The position numbers and the translations under genes are program-made. DNA of 64,000 nt. It comes from Roseovarius pacificus. GTDB taxonomy: Bacteria; Pseudomonadota; Alphaproteobacteria; Rhodobacterales; Rhodobacteraceae. Position 1 is the first letter of the stretch. Every line of letters begins with the position of its first letter. The stretch lies in assembly GCF_900142665.1 (NCBI RefSeq), contig NZ_FRBR01000008.1:62001-126000 (forward strand). Reading direction: 5' to 3'. Positions 28,803-37,396 of this stretch are shown here, piece after piece. The notes under the pieces were generated by a model. The model saw only the letters and a list, made by a program, of their open reading frames with translations, was not told the origin of the DNA and did no database searches.

Positions 28803-29612
28803 ATGCTATCCGTTCGGATTCTGACGCTTATGGCGGCGATTTTCGCGCCGGTGGCCCTGTTGGCCGACGATCCGCCACCGTTTCCCGATTTTACCTTCAA
28901 GATGGGGAAGCCCCCGAAAAGCGGGGCTGGCAAGCGTATTACCGTTCAGATCGAACCGCCCGAAGTTGCGGTGGTTGCCCCGACGATTCCTGTCGATGAA
29001 CCCGCTGCACCGGCGAAGGGCGTCTATTCCTGGTTCTGGACCGGGGTATCGCCCGATATTGGCGAAAACGCTGTTGAGCGTTTGGATACTGCCTTCGCGC
29101 ATCTGATCAACGGGCCGGAAAATACGCGGGTATCGCAACCTCGACTGCAAACCCTGCAAGATATTGCGCAGGCCGAAGGGCAGCGTGTACTGCGCGCGAC
29201 CATCGGTACGCAGGTCTCGCCTGCGCTGGCCCTCGCGGTGATCGCTGTGGAGTCCGGGGGGCGTGAACAGGCGGTCAGCCCCAAGGGCGCGCAGGGGTTG
29301 ATGCAGTTGATGCCGGATACCGCGCGTCGCTTTGGTGTGACCGACAGCCTGTCGCCGGATCAGAATATTGCGGCAGGGGTGGCCTATCTGGATTGGCTGC
29401 TGGCCGAATTCCGGGGCGATGCGGTGCTGGCCCTGGCCGGATATAACGCCGGGGAAAACGCCGTGAAGAAACATCAGGGCGTGCCGCCCTTTGCCGAAAC
29501 GCGCGACTATGTGCCCAAGGTTCTGGCCGCCTACAAGGTGGCCATCGGCCTGTGCAAGACCAAGCCCCTCCTGATCACCGACGCCTGCGCGCTTAATCTT
29601 GCCATGAAATAG
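28803..29612 (+). CDS. Lytic transglycosylase (SLT domain)
   Basis: A 269-residue periplasmic enzyme cleaving peptidoglycan to 1,6-anhydro products. Signal peptide about 1-21 (ending ALLADD), a proline-rich linker and a C-terminal SLT domain (about 135-245). The catalytic glutamate is Glu150 in VESGG, and the motifs GAQGLMQLMPDTARRFGV and LAGYNAGENAVKKH follow. Its position beside the tad pilins suggests, but does not prove, a job in opening the cell wall for the pilus machine, as specialised SLT enzymes do for other secretion systems. Confidence 0.9.
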   Translation: MLSVRILTLMAAIFAPVALLADDPPPFPDFTFKMGKPPKSGAGKRITVQIEPPEVAVVAPTIPVDEPAAPAKGVYSWFWTGVSPDIGENAVERLDTAFAHLINGPENTRVSQPRLQTLQDIAQAEGQRVLRATIGTQVSPALALAVIAVESGGREQAVSPKGAQGLMQLMPDTARRFGVTDSLSPDQNIAAGVAYLDWLLAEFRGDAVLALAGYNAGENAVKKHQGVPPFAETRDYVPKVLAAYKVAIGLCKTKPLLITDACALNLAMK

Positions 29613-29614
29613 TT

Positions 29615-29648
29615 AAAACGGGCCGCCGTGGTCGGGGGCCCGTTTCTG
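29615..29648. terminator. Terminator between the lytic transglycosylase and the CoA-transferase genes
   Basis: AAAACGGGCC ... GGCCCGTTT with a following T-rich stretch; the mirror side also offers a T run, so it serves both the SLT gene and the convergent CoA-transferase subunit gene. Confidence 0.85.
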
Positions 29649-29668
29649 TTCATATTTGCTGTCCAAGG

Positions 29669-30295
29669 TCAGACGATGGTTGCCTCGGTCGCGGCGCGCA
29701 GATCGTCCTCGGTGACGCCGGGGGCGCATTCAACGATCTTCAATCCGCCTTCGACGACATCCAGAACGCCGAGATTGGTGATGATCCGGTTGACAACACC
29801 CGTCCCCGTCAGCGGCAGGGTGCATTCCTTCAGCAGCTTGCTGTCGCCGTGCTTGTTGGTGTGATCCATCACCACGATCACACGACCGACGCCTGCAACA
29901 AGGTCCATCGCGCCGCCCATGCCCTTGACCAGCTTGCCGGGGATCATCCAGTTCGCCAGATCGCCGTTTTCCGCCACTTCCATCGCGCCGAGGATCGCCA
30001 TGGCGATCTTGCCGCCCCGGATCATGCCAAAGCTGGTGGCGCTGTCGAAATAGCTGGTATGCGGCAGTTCGGTGATGGTTTGCTTGCCGGCATTGATCAG
30101 GTCGGGGTCTTCTGTGCCTTCGACGGGGAAGGGGCCCATGCCCAGCATCCCGTTTTCGGATTGCAGCGTCACATGAACGCCTTCGGGGATGAAGTTCGGC
30201 ACCAGCGTCGGGATGCCGATCCCGAGGTTTACATATGTGCCGTCTTCCAGTTCCTGTGCCGCGCGGGCGGCCATTTCATTGCGGTCCCAAGCCAT
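29669..30295 (-). CDS. scoB: 3-oxoacid (succinyl/acetoacetyl) CoA-transferase subunit B
   Basis: A 208-residue family I CoA-transferase beta subunit. The catalytic glutamate is in the signature [11 protein letters not shown] (Glu47), and the start [14 protein letters not shown]...GIGIPTLV is typical of ScoB/AtoA. With subunit A it moves CoA between succinate and acetoacetate or related acids. ATG 30295 is preferred to ATG 30301 because AGGAG is 7 bases from it. It is the second gene of the pair, 64 bases after subunit A. Confidence 0.93.
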   Translation of the reverse strand: MAWDRNEMAARAAQELEDGTYVNLGIGIPTLVPNFIPEGVHVTLQSENGMLGMGPFPVEGTEDPDLINAGKQTITELPHTSYFDSATSFGMIRGGKIAMAILGAMEVAENGDLANWMIPGKLVKGMGGAMDLVAGVGRVIVVMDHTNKHGDSKLLKECTLPLTGTGVVNRIITNLGVLDVVEGGLKIVECAPGVTEDDLRAATEATIV

Positions 30296-30359
30296 GGTCA
30301 TGCTCCTTTTGGGGAAATTGAGGAAGGCCGGCGGGGGCTATGCCCCGCCCGAGCCGCGA

Positions 30360-31055
30360 TCAGGCTGCGCGCGTCGTGCGTTGCTCGATGCGCTTTTCGT
30401 GTTCGCCCTGAATCAGACGATGCACGTAGATGCCGGGCAGGTGGATGTGATCGGGGTCCAACTCGCCGGGTTCGACGATCTCTTCCACTTCCATCACACA
30501 GATCTTGCCGCACATTGCCGCCGGCGGGTTGAAGTTGCGGGCGGTCTTGCGGAAGATACAGTTGCCGGTGGTATCGGCCTTCCATGCCTTGACAATCGAC
30601 AGATCGGCAAAGATGCCGCGTTCGAGAATATAGGTCTCGCCGTCGAAATCCTTGTGTTCCTTGCCCTCGGCAACCTGCGTGCCGACGCCGGTCTTGGTGT
30701 AAAAGCCGGGAATGCCCGCACCGCCGGCACGCATGCGTTCGGCCAGGGTGCCCTGAGGGTTGAATTCCAGCTCCAGCTCGCCCGACAGGTACTGGCGCAT
30801 GAACTCGGCGTTTTCGCCCACATAAGAGCTCATCATCTTCTTCACCTGGCGGCTTTGCAGAAGAATGCCGATGCCGAAATCGTCAACACCCGCATTGTTC
30901 GAGGCAAAGGTCAGGTCCTTGACGCCGCTGTCCTTGATGGCCTGCAACAGCAATTCAGGAATACCGCAGAGGCCAAAGCCCCCGGCGGCAATCAGCATGT
31001 CGTCGTGCAGAATACCGTCCAGCGCCTCGGCCGCCGTACCATAGACCTTGTTCAT
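30360..31055 (-). CDS. scoA: 3-oxoacid (succinyl/acetoacetyl) CoA-transferase subunit A
   Basis: A 231-residue family I CoA-transferase alpha subunit, recognised by the oxyanion-hole glycine motif GGFGLCGIPE and by ERMRAGGAGIPGFYTKTGVGT. Partner of the next gene; together they use ketone bodies or poly-hydroxybutyrate products. ATG 31055 has AGGAGGG 7-8 bases upstream, so the longer frame from 31241 (overlapping topA) is rejected. Confidence 0.94.
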   Translation of the reverse strand: MNKVYGTAAEALDGILHDDMLIAAGGFGLCGIPELLLQAIKDSGVKDLTFASNNAGVDDFGIGILLQSRQVKKMMSSYVGENAEFMRQYLSGELELEFNPQGTLAERMRAGGAGIPGFYTKTGVGTQVAEGKEHKDFDGETYILERGIFADLSIVKAWKADTTGNCIFRKTARNFNPPAAMCGKICVMEVEEIVEPGELDPDHIHLPGIYVHRLIQGEHEKRIEQRTTRAA

Positions 31056-31075
31056 TCCATAACCCTCCTGGATAA

Positions 31076-31090
31076 ACCGTTTGCAACGGT
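31076..31090. promoter_or_regulatory. Palindrome upstream of scoA
   Basis: ACCGTT-TGC-AACGGT, a perfect 6-bp inverted repeat, lies 21-35 bases before the scoA start. The position fits an operator for a small dimeric repressor; the protein is unknown. Confidence 0.35.
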
Positions 31091-31167
31091 ATGGGGTGCG
31101 GAACGGGCCAAAGTCAACGATCAGGCCCGCTCGCAAGCGTCCATAAGGATTACTACGTAGGGCTGGC

Positions 31168-33687
31168 CTATTTCTTGGCAGTGGCTTTCTTGCGGGTCGT
31201 GGTCTTGCGGCCTTTGCCTTTTTTCGCGGCTTTTTCGGCAATCAGCTGCACGGCCATGTCCATGGTCACGTCTTGCGGTTCGGTTCCCTTGGGCAGGGTC
31301 GCGTTGATCTTGTCCCATTTCACATAGGGGCCATAGCGCCCGTCCAAGACATTGACCGGCCCGCCGGATTCGGGGTGGTCGCCCAGTTCCTTGAGCGGTT
31401 TGGCCGTGGCGCGCCCTTGCCCGCGCGAGGCGGCTTTCTTGGCCAGTTCCTCGACCGCGCGGTTCATGCCGATGGTAAAGACGTCATCGACCTCCTTGAG
31501 GTTGGCGTAAAGACGGCCATGTTTGACATAAGGGCCATAGCGCCCGATCCCGGCCTCGATCATTTCGCCGTCATCGGGGTGCGGGCCTATTTCGCGCGGC
31601 AGGCTCAGCAACATCAACGCCTTTTCAAGGTCCATGTCATCCGGGCTCCAGCCCTTGGGCAGGCTGGCGCGCGGGGGCTTCTTGTTTTCTTCCGTGGCTT
31701 CACCGCGCTGCACATAGGGGCCGAACCGGCCCGAACGCAGGCTGATCTCATCCCCGTCATCCTCGCCAAGAATACGATCCCCCGCGTCGTTGGCATCGCC
31801 ACCTATGGGCCGGGTGTAACGGCATTCGGGATAACGCGAACAGCCGACAAAGCCGCCGGTGCGCGAGGTTTTCAGGTGCAGGCTGCCTTCACCGCAGAGC
31901 GGGCAGACGCGCGGGTCGCTGCCATCTTCGCGCGGGGGATAAAGCGTGGGGGCCAGCGCATCGTCCAGAACGTCCAGCACCTCTGTGATCCGCAATTCGG
32001 AGGTTTCCGCGATCGCCGCCGAAAAATCGCGCCAGAACCGGCTGAGCACTTCCTTATAGTCCAGATTGCCCGCGCTGACGGTATCGAGCTCATCTTCGAG
32101 GTCGGCGGTGAATTCATATCCCACGTATTTGCGGAAGAAATTCAGAAGGAAAATCGTGACGATCCGCCCCTTGTCTTCGGGGATCAGGCGGTTCTTGTCC
32201 TTCCGGACATATTCACGGTCCTGGATCGTGGTGACGATGCTGGCATAGGTCGACGGCCGTCCGATGCCCAGTTCTTCCATTTTCTTGACCAGCGTCGCCT
32301 CGGTATAGCGGGGCGGGGGCTGGGTGAAATGTTGTTCGGGCGTGACGCTGCGCTTGTTGGCCTTGTCACCTTGGGAAATCTGCGGCAGGCGCTTGTCGTC
32401 GTCATCGGCCACCTGATCGTCACGGCCCTCTTCGTAGATCTTGAGAAAGCCGTCGAACAGCACGACCTGACCCGTCGCACGCAGGCCAACCTGTCCGTCG
32501 GCACTGCCGATGTCGACGGTGGTGCGTTCCATCCGTGCACCTTCCATCTGGCAGGCAAGGGTGCGTTTCCAGATCAGATCGTAGAGTTTGCGCTGATCGG
32601 CATCGGTGGTCTTGATCGCCTTGGCATCGCGCGTCATGTCGGTGGGGCGAATACACTCGTGCGCCTCCTGCGCGTTCTTCGCCTTGTTCTTGTACATGCG
32701 CGGCGACTTGGGAACATAATTCTCGCCGAACCGGTCCTTGATCGCGTCACGGGCGGCCATCACGGCTTCGGGAGCCATGTCGATCCCATCGGTCCGCATA
32801 TAAGTAATGTATCCCGCCTCATACAGCCGTTGTGCGGCGCTCATCGTCTGACGGGCACCCATGCCGAACTTGCGGCTGGCCTCTTGTTGCAGGGTCGAGG
32901 TCATGAAAGGCGGGGCGGGGTTGCGCGAGGTGGGCTTGGCCTCGACCGACAGCACGCTCAGATCACGGCTTTGGATGGCCTGCACGGCCAGTTCGGCCTG
33001 CGTGCCGTTCTCGATATCGTACTTGTCCAGCTTCTTGCCGGCCAGAATTGTCAGGCGTGCCTCGAACTCCTGACCGCGGGGCGTGGCCAGCAATGCCTTG
33101 ACCGACCAGTATTCGCGAGGCTTGAACGCCTCGATCTCCATCTCACGCTCGACGATCAGGCGCAGGCAGACCGATTGCACCCGGCCCGCCGATTTCGCGC
33201 CGGGCAGTTTGCGCCAGAGCACGGGTGACAGGTTGAACCCCACCAGGTAGTCGAGCGCGCGCCGTGCCAGATAGGCTTCGACCAGATCCCCGTCCACGTC
33301 GCGCGGATTTTTCATCGCCTCGGTCACGGCGGATTTCGTGATGGCGTTGAACACCACGCGGCTGACCTTGGTGTCCTTTTTTATGGCCTTGCGTTTGCGC
33401 AGGGCCTCTTCCAGGTGCCAACTGATCGCCTCGCCCTCGCGATCGGGGTCGGTGGCGAGGATCAGGGTCTGGTCGTTTTTCAGCGCGTCGGCGATGGCTT
33501 TTACGTGCTTGCGAGAGTCGTAACCGACCTCCCATTTCATGTCGAAATCGTGTTCAGGATCGACCGAGCCGTCCTTGGCCGGCAGGTCGCGGACATGTCC
33601 ATAGGACGCCAGAACCGTATAGTCGGACCCCAAATATTTGTTGATAGTCTTGGCCTTAGCCGGGGATTCGACAACGACGACGGGCAT
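31168..33687 (-). CDS. topA: DNA topoisomerase I
   Basis: An 839-residue type IA topoisomerase relaxing negative supercoils. The TOPRIM domain starts PVVVVESPAKAKTINKYLG and contains the acidic DPDREGE; the catalytic tyrosine is Tyr296 in GYITYMRTDG. The C-terminus has one four-cysteine zinc ribbon (CPLCGEGS...GFVGCSRYPEC), then alphaproteobacterial topA repeats (FGPYVQRG, YGPYVKHG, YGPYVKWD) and a Lys/Arg-rich tail. ATG 33687 follows AGGAG by 5 bases; the frame extends 19 codons further without family support. Confidence 0.97.
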   Translation of the reverse strand: MPVVVVESPAKAKTINKYLGSDYTVLASYGHVRDLPAKDGSVDPEHDFDMKWEVGYDSRKHVKAIADALKNDQTLILATDPDREGEAISWHLEEALRKRKAIKKDTKVSRVVFNAITKSAVTEAMKNPRDVDGDLVEAYLARRALDYLVGFNLSPVLWRKLPGAKSAGRVQSVCLRLIVEREMEIEAFKPREYWSVKALLATPRGQEFEARLTILAGKKLDKYDIENGTQAELAVQAIQSRDLSVLSVEAKPTSRNPAPPFMTSTLQQEASRKFGMGARQTMSAAQRLYEAGYITYMRTDGIDMAPEAVMAARDAIKDRFGENYVPKSPRMYKNKAKNAQEAHECIRPTDMTRDAKAIKTTDADQRKLYDLIWKRTLACQMEGARMERTTVDIGSADGQVGLRATGQVVLFDGFLKIYEEGRDDQVADDDDKRLPQISQGDKANKRSVTPEQHFTQPPPRYTEATLVKKMEELGIGRPSTYASIVTTIQDREYVRKDKNRLIPEDKGRIVTIFLLNFFRKYVGYEFTADLEDELDTVSAGNLDYKEVLSRFWRDFSAAIAETSELRITEVLDVLDDALAPTLYPPREDGSDPRVCPLCGEGSLHLKTSRTGGFVGCSRYPECRYTRPIGGDANDAGDRILGEDDGDEISLRSGRFGPYVQRGEATEENKKPPRASLPKGWSPDDMDLEKALMLLSLPREIGPHPDDGEMIEAGIGRYGPYVKHGRLYANLKEVDDVFTIGMNRAVEELAKKAASRGQGRATAKPLKELGDHPESGGPVNVLDGRYGPYVKWDKINATLPKGTEPQDVTMDMAVQLIAEKAAKKGKGRKTTTRKKATAKK

Positions 33688-33856
33688 GGAAACTCCTTTC
33701 GACTCGGGACGAGACTTATGGCGGCGGACCATGTGGGGTGGCAAGGGGAATTGTCAATGTCACCTGATCAAGGGAGCGATGGACATTGTGCCGCGCGCCC
33801 TCGGAGACGGGGGAGATTGGTCCGGAGAGCAGAAATGGAGTGCAGGTATGGGGTGG

Positions 33857-35014
33857 TCAGGCCAGCGACAGCAAACCGCCGGGCTGCCGCCGGATGCGGC
33901 CATCCAGTTCGAGGTCGGTCAAAACCGGGGTTACCGCATTGGCTGGGGCTTGAAGGTCGCGGATCAGTTGATCCTCGGCCAGCGGTGAGGGGCCGAGACG
34001 GTCCAGAATCTGGCTGTGCAGGGCTGCGGTTTCGCGCAGGCTGCGTTTGTTGGGTGCAGGAGCGTCCGTTGGCCGCAGCGGCATTTCCTGTTGTATTTCA
34101 GGGGCCTCTTGTGTGGCTTTGCGATCCGGCAACGCTTCGACTACATCCTCGGCCTTGCGCACCAGCGTGGCTCCGTCGCGGATCAGCATGTTGCATCCGG
34201 CGGCGCGGGCATCGAAAGGGTGGCCGGGAACGGCCAGAACCTCGCGCCCCTGATCAAGCGCGGTGCGTGCTGTGATGAGAGAGCCGGATTTTGCGGCGGC
34301 CTCGACCACGATGACGGCTTGTGAAAGGCCGCTTATGAGTCTGTTTCGGCGGGGAAAATGGCGTGCCTGCGGGACCGTTCCCATGGGCTGCTCGGACAGA
34401 CGGAGCCCGGTTTTGGCGATGTCATCGGCCAGACGGGTATTTTCCGCCGGGTACATCACGTCCACTCCACCGGCCATGACAGCAATGGTGCCGCTGTCCA
34501 GCGTGGCGGAATGGGCCGCGGTATCTATACCGCGGGCCAGCCCCGATACGATTACATGGCCATGCCCGGCCAGATCGGCGGCGAGACCCTTGGCCATGCG
34601 CAAGCCAAGCGACGAGGCATTGCGCGCGCCCACGAGGGCGACCAACGGGCGGGTGAGAACCGACAGATCGCCGATAGCCCAAAGGATGGGCGGAGCATCG
34701 GAAATCTGTTGCAGATCAGTGGGGTAGGTATCGCTTCCGACACAGATCATGTGTGCGCCACAGGCGCGGGCGGCTTTCAGTTCGGCATGTGCCATACCTT
34801 CGGGGCAGGGGCTGTAATTCTCGACCCCGGCGGCGCGTGCGACCTCTGGCAGCGCGTCGAGTGCGGCGCGGGCCGATCCGTGTTCGCCCATCAGCCGGTA
34901 GAAGGTGGAGGGGCCAACCCGGTGTGAGCGCAACAGGCGAAGCCACGATATCCGATCATCTTCCGTGGTGGGTGGGAGTGGGGGGTGAGTGGAAGGATGT
35001 GTATCCTCGGACAT
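33857..35014 (-). CDS. dprA: DNA-processing protein DprA
   Basis: A 385-residue protein that loads RecA on incoming single-stranded DNA during transformation and, in Rhodobacterales, uptake from gene transfer agents. The Rossmann-like DprA domain covers about 95-300, with VGARNASSLGLRMAKGLA, SGLARGIDTAAHSATL and FPRRNRLISGLS; a C-terminal winged-helix domain (about 325-385, ILDRLGPSPLAEDQLIRDLQ) follows. ATG 35014 lies 5 bases after GAGG; the frame extends 9 codons upstream. Adjacent to topA, as in many bacteria. Confidence 0.95.
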   Translation of the reverse strand: MSEDTHPSTHPPLPPTTEDDRISWLRLLRSHRVGPSTFYRLMGEHGSARAALDALPEVARAAGVENYSPCPEGMAHAELKAARACGAHMICVGSDTYPTDLQQISDAPPILWAIGDLSVLTRPLVALVGARNASSLGLRMAKGLAADLAGHGHVIVSGLARGIDTAAHSATLDSGTIAVMAGGVDVMYPAENTRLADDIAKTGLRLSEQPMGTVPQARHFPRRNRLISGLSQAVIVVEAAAKSGSLITARTALDQGREVLAVPGHPFDARAAGCNMLIRDGATLVRKAEDVVEALPDRKATQEAPEIQQEMPLRPTDAPAPNKRSLRETAALHSQILDRLGPSPLAEDQLIRDLQAPANAVTPVLTDLELDGRIRRQPGGLLSLA

Positions 35015-35056
35015 CGTGACCTCGCCGTGCTGCACGATCACTATCGGGTTGGGTGG

Positions 35057-35071
35057 TTAACGCTGGGTAAA
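35057..35071. promoter_or_regulatory. Possible CtrA-like box upstream of dprA
   Basis: TTAA-N7-TAAA, one base off TTAA-N7-TTAA, 43-57 bases before the dprA start. CtrA is known to act on competence and gene-transfer-agent uptake genes in Rhodobacter; this single match is weak evidence. Confidence 0.3.
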
Positions 35072-35164
35072 CCCGCGATGGGTGAGTCGGGTGTTTTTGG
35101 AGAAATTCACGTAAATTATTGATTTATAATATTAATTATTTTTCTCTCGGTTTTCGGGAGGTGT

Positions 35165-35220
35165 CGGTATTGCATCGGTATCACGTCGGTATCGCGTCAG
35201 TGCCGATGTCGGTCACGACA
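35165..35220. repeat. Tandem 11-bp repeats
   Basis: Three good copies (35165-35175, 35176-35186, 35187-35197) of CGGTATNNCRT in exact 11-base phase, then two decayed copies up to 35220. The period is close to one turn of DNA, so a protein would meet each copy on the same face. Confidence 0.65.
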
Positions 35221-35413
35221 CCGGACCGGTGAGTCGTGACCCGAGCGCGCGATGGGGTTACGAAATGGGAAGGGCCTGAGCGGCAGGCTGATCCGTTTGG
35301 GGGGACATCATGACTGACCAGATGGCCGGAGCTCCGAAGGATGCGTGACGCATTCGTCCGCTCATTACCGGCAGGTAAATTTGTGCGGAGGCCCGCCTTG
35401 TCACGACCCCCTG

Positions 35414-35683
35414 TTTTGGGTGCGCGCATACATCCCGGCGATCATTCGACTTGCGGTTTTCTCGAACAGAACGTGCGCCGTGCGGGATATGCCGGAAATT
35501 CAGGGCGTCTGGAGAACCAGCGGTGAGCTTGACTATCTCCTGAAGGCGCGGGTCGCGAGCGTTCGGGAGTATGACGCGTTTTATCAGCGGCTCATTCGCA
35601 AGGTGGGGGTTGCTGACATATCGGCGAGTTTCGTCATGGAAGAGATAAAGGATACGACAGAACTGCCCCTCGATCACATTTGA
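35414..35683 (+). pseudogene. Frameshifted C-terminal remnant of an Lrp/AsnC-family regulator
   Basis: The frame ending at 35683 reads RDMPEIQGVWRTSGELDYLL, then VREYDAFYQRLIRKVGVAD and SFVMEEIKDTTELPL. This is the ligand-binding (RAM) domain of Lrp/AsnC regulators, whose usual pattern is 'LPEVQE.Y.VTGDYDYLLRV...T..VL.E.K.TT.LPL'. Just upstream the homology jumps frame: FWVRAYI is in the same frame, but GDHSTCGFLEQNVRRA, which should follow, is in another, so at least two small indels are needed. I found no N-terminal helix-turn-helix. Hence a decaying gene, not a working regulator. Confidence 0.7.
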
Positions 35684-35775
35684 GGGCCGTTTGGTCTCTG
35701 GGCTTCTCTTCCTCTCGGCGTGGTGAGAGGAGGAAAAGCCCTGCTGTGATCAAGCCGTGTTTCCGGGGGCTTTCG

Positions 35776-37203
35776 TTACCCCGCCGCCGAGCCGCCCACC
35801 GTCAGCCCACCGATCATCACCGTGGGCTGGCCCACGCCAACCGGCACCCATTGGCCCGCCTTGCCGCAATTGCCCATGCCGGGATCGAGCGCCATGTCGT
35901 TGCCGAGCGCGCGGATCTGTTGCAGCGCGGTGGCCCCGTCGCCGATCAGCGTGGCGCCCTTGACCGGTGCGCCGACCTTGCCGTTTTGCACGCGATAGGC
36001 CTCGGTGCAGGAAAACACGAACTTGCCGTTGGTGATGTCCACCTGTCCGCCTCCAAAGCCCACGGCATAAATCCCGTCCTTCAGGTCGGCCACGATGTCG
36101 GCAGGATCGGCATCGCCGCCCAGCATGTAGGTATTTGTCATGCGGGGCATCGGCGCATGGGCATAGCTTTCGCGGCGTCCGTTGCCGGTCGGGTCGACGC
36201 CCATCAGGCGGGCGTTCTGGCGATCCTGCATATAGCCGACAAGGATGCCGTCCTCGATCAGGACGTTCTTGCCGCTTGGCGTGCCTTCGTCATCCACGGT
36301 GATCGACCCGCGCCGGTCGGGGATGGTGCCGTCGTCCAACACGGTCACGCCGGGGGCAGCGATGCGTTGGCCCATCAGCCCGGCAAAGGCGGAACTGCCC
36401 TTGCGGTTGAAATCGCCTTCCAGCCCGTGGCCGATGGCCTCGTGCAGCAGGATACCGGGCCAGCCGGGGCCAAGCACCACATCCATCACACCCGCCGGGG
36501 CCGGTTCGGCCCGCAGATTGACCAGTGCGATGCGCAGCGCCTCGTGCGCCTTGGCCTGCCAGTCGGCGGGGTCGATCAGACCATCCAGCCCGATCCGCCC
36601 GCCGCCGCCAGCGGTGCCGGACTCGCGCCGCCCGTCCTGATCGACGATGACCGATACGTTCAGCCGTGTCATGGGGCGCGAGTCGGAGGCCTCGGTGCCA
36701 TCGGGGCGCAGAATCACCACCTCCTGATGCGAGGCGGCCAGCGTGGCCGTGACCTGCACCACGCGGGGGTCGAGGCTGCGGGCGAACTCGTCGATCTCGC
36801 GCAGGGTTTCCAGCTTGACCGGGAAGCCCGCCCCGGCGATGGGATCGGCATCCGTATACAGGTGCCGGTTGGTGCGTGGTGGGGGCGGGGCCATCGTGCC
36901 GCCACCGTCGCCCACGGCCAGGCGTGCGGTTTCAACCGCGCGGGTCAGCGCGGGTTCGGAGATTTCCGAGGAATGGGCATAGCCCGACACCTCGCCGCGC
37001 ACGGCGCGCAGGCCGAACCCCTGCGCCGCATCGAACGAGGCGGTCTTGACCCGGCCATCGTCGAACACCAGCGCCTCGGACTGGCGGCGTTCGAGAAACA
37101 GTTCGCCGTCATCTGCGCCTGCGGTCGCCTCGGACAGGCGTCGCAGGGCGGCGTCGCGGTCGAGCATCGTTTCGAACGGGCGAAAGGCGGCGGTGTCGGT
37201 CAT
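35776..37203 (-). CDS. tldD: Metalloprotease TldD
   Basis: A 475-residue TldD/PmbA-family protease; with TldE it digests unfolded peptides and processes microcin- or ribosomally-made peptides and CcdA. The zinc-binding helix HEAIGHGLEGD is at residues 254-264 and the third ligand region is near the C-terminal half. The start at 37203 gives MTDTAAFRPFETMLD. Divergent from coxB across 193 bases. Conserved location before the cytochrome oxidase genes in Rhodobacterales. Confidence 0.95.
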   Translation of the reverse strand: MTDTAAFRPFETMLDRDAALRRLSEATAGADDGELFLERRQSEALVFDDGRVKTASFDAAQGFGLRAVRGEVSGYAHSSEISEPALTRAVETARLAVGDGGGTMAPPPPRTNRHLYTDADPIAGAGFPVKLETLREIDEFARSLDPRVVQVTATLAASHQEVVILRPDGTEASDSRPMTRLNVSVIVDQDGRRESGTAGGGGRIGLDGLIDPADWQAKAHEALRIALVNLRAEPAPAGVMDVVLGPGWPGILLHEAIGHGLEGDFNRKGSSAFAGLMGQRIAAPGVTVLDDGTIPDRRGSITVDDEGTPSGKNVLIEDGILVGYMQDRQNARLMGVDPTGNGRRESYAHAPMPRMTNTYMLGGDADPADIVADLKDGIYAVGFGGGQVDITNGKFVFSCTEAYRVQNGKVGAPVKGATLIGDGATALQQIRALGNDMALDPGMGNCGKAGQWVPVGVGQPTVMIGGLTVGGSAAG

Positions 37204-37239
37204 AAAGGGGCGTCCTTGTTAGGGGTGCGACACGGAATT

Positions 37240-37253
37240 TTGATCTAAATCAA
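37240..37253. promoter_or_regulatory. Perfect FNR/FnrL-type box upstream of coxB
   Basis: TTGAT-CTAA-ATCAA matches the FNR consensus TTGAT-N4-ATCAA at all ten fixed positions. It lies 37 bases before tldD and 144 bases before coxB, in the divergent region. FnrL is the oxygen-sensing regulator of Rhodobacterales, so it likely controls the aa3 oxidase operon, tldD or both. Confidence 0.75.
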
Positions 37254-37396
37254 AAAAAGCGTCCGTTTGCCGCAGTGTCTTTCTTGTCTGGGTGCTCAGA
37301 ATATGGTTTCTACCTGCGATGAAACAACGGGATTCCGCCGTATGCGGGGAATTTCGTGTCCAAAACAGATACCGCTTCAACCGATCAGGGTGTAAA

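Larger units (their letters stand above)
35015..35413. other. Non-coding stretch with AT-rich patch and 11-bp tandem repeats
   Basis: No intact gene is visible. Bases about 35103-35147 are very AT-rich (for example GATTTATAATATTAATTA), unlike the surroundings. From 35165 to 35220 a motif starting CGGTAT repeats every 11 bases: CGGTATTGCAT, CGGTATCACGT, CGGTATCGCGT, then two decayed copies. The left end holds the dprA promoter region. Confidence 0.6.

Noticed and set aside
30296..30359. Extra gene between the two CoA-transferase subunit genes
   Set aside because: The 64-base spacer only carries the ribosome site of subunit B; short open frames there have no support.
35165..35220. CRISPR array
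   Set aside because: The repeats are 11 bases with no spacers, far from CRISPR layout, and there are no cas genes in the window.
35680..37248. A 522-codon plus-strand frame opposite tldD
   Set aside because: Shadow of tldD, which has its zinc motif and full family length.
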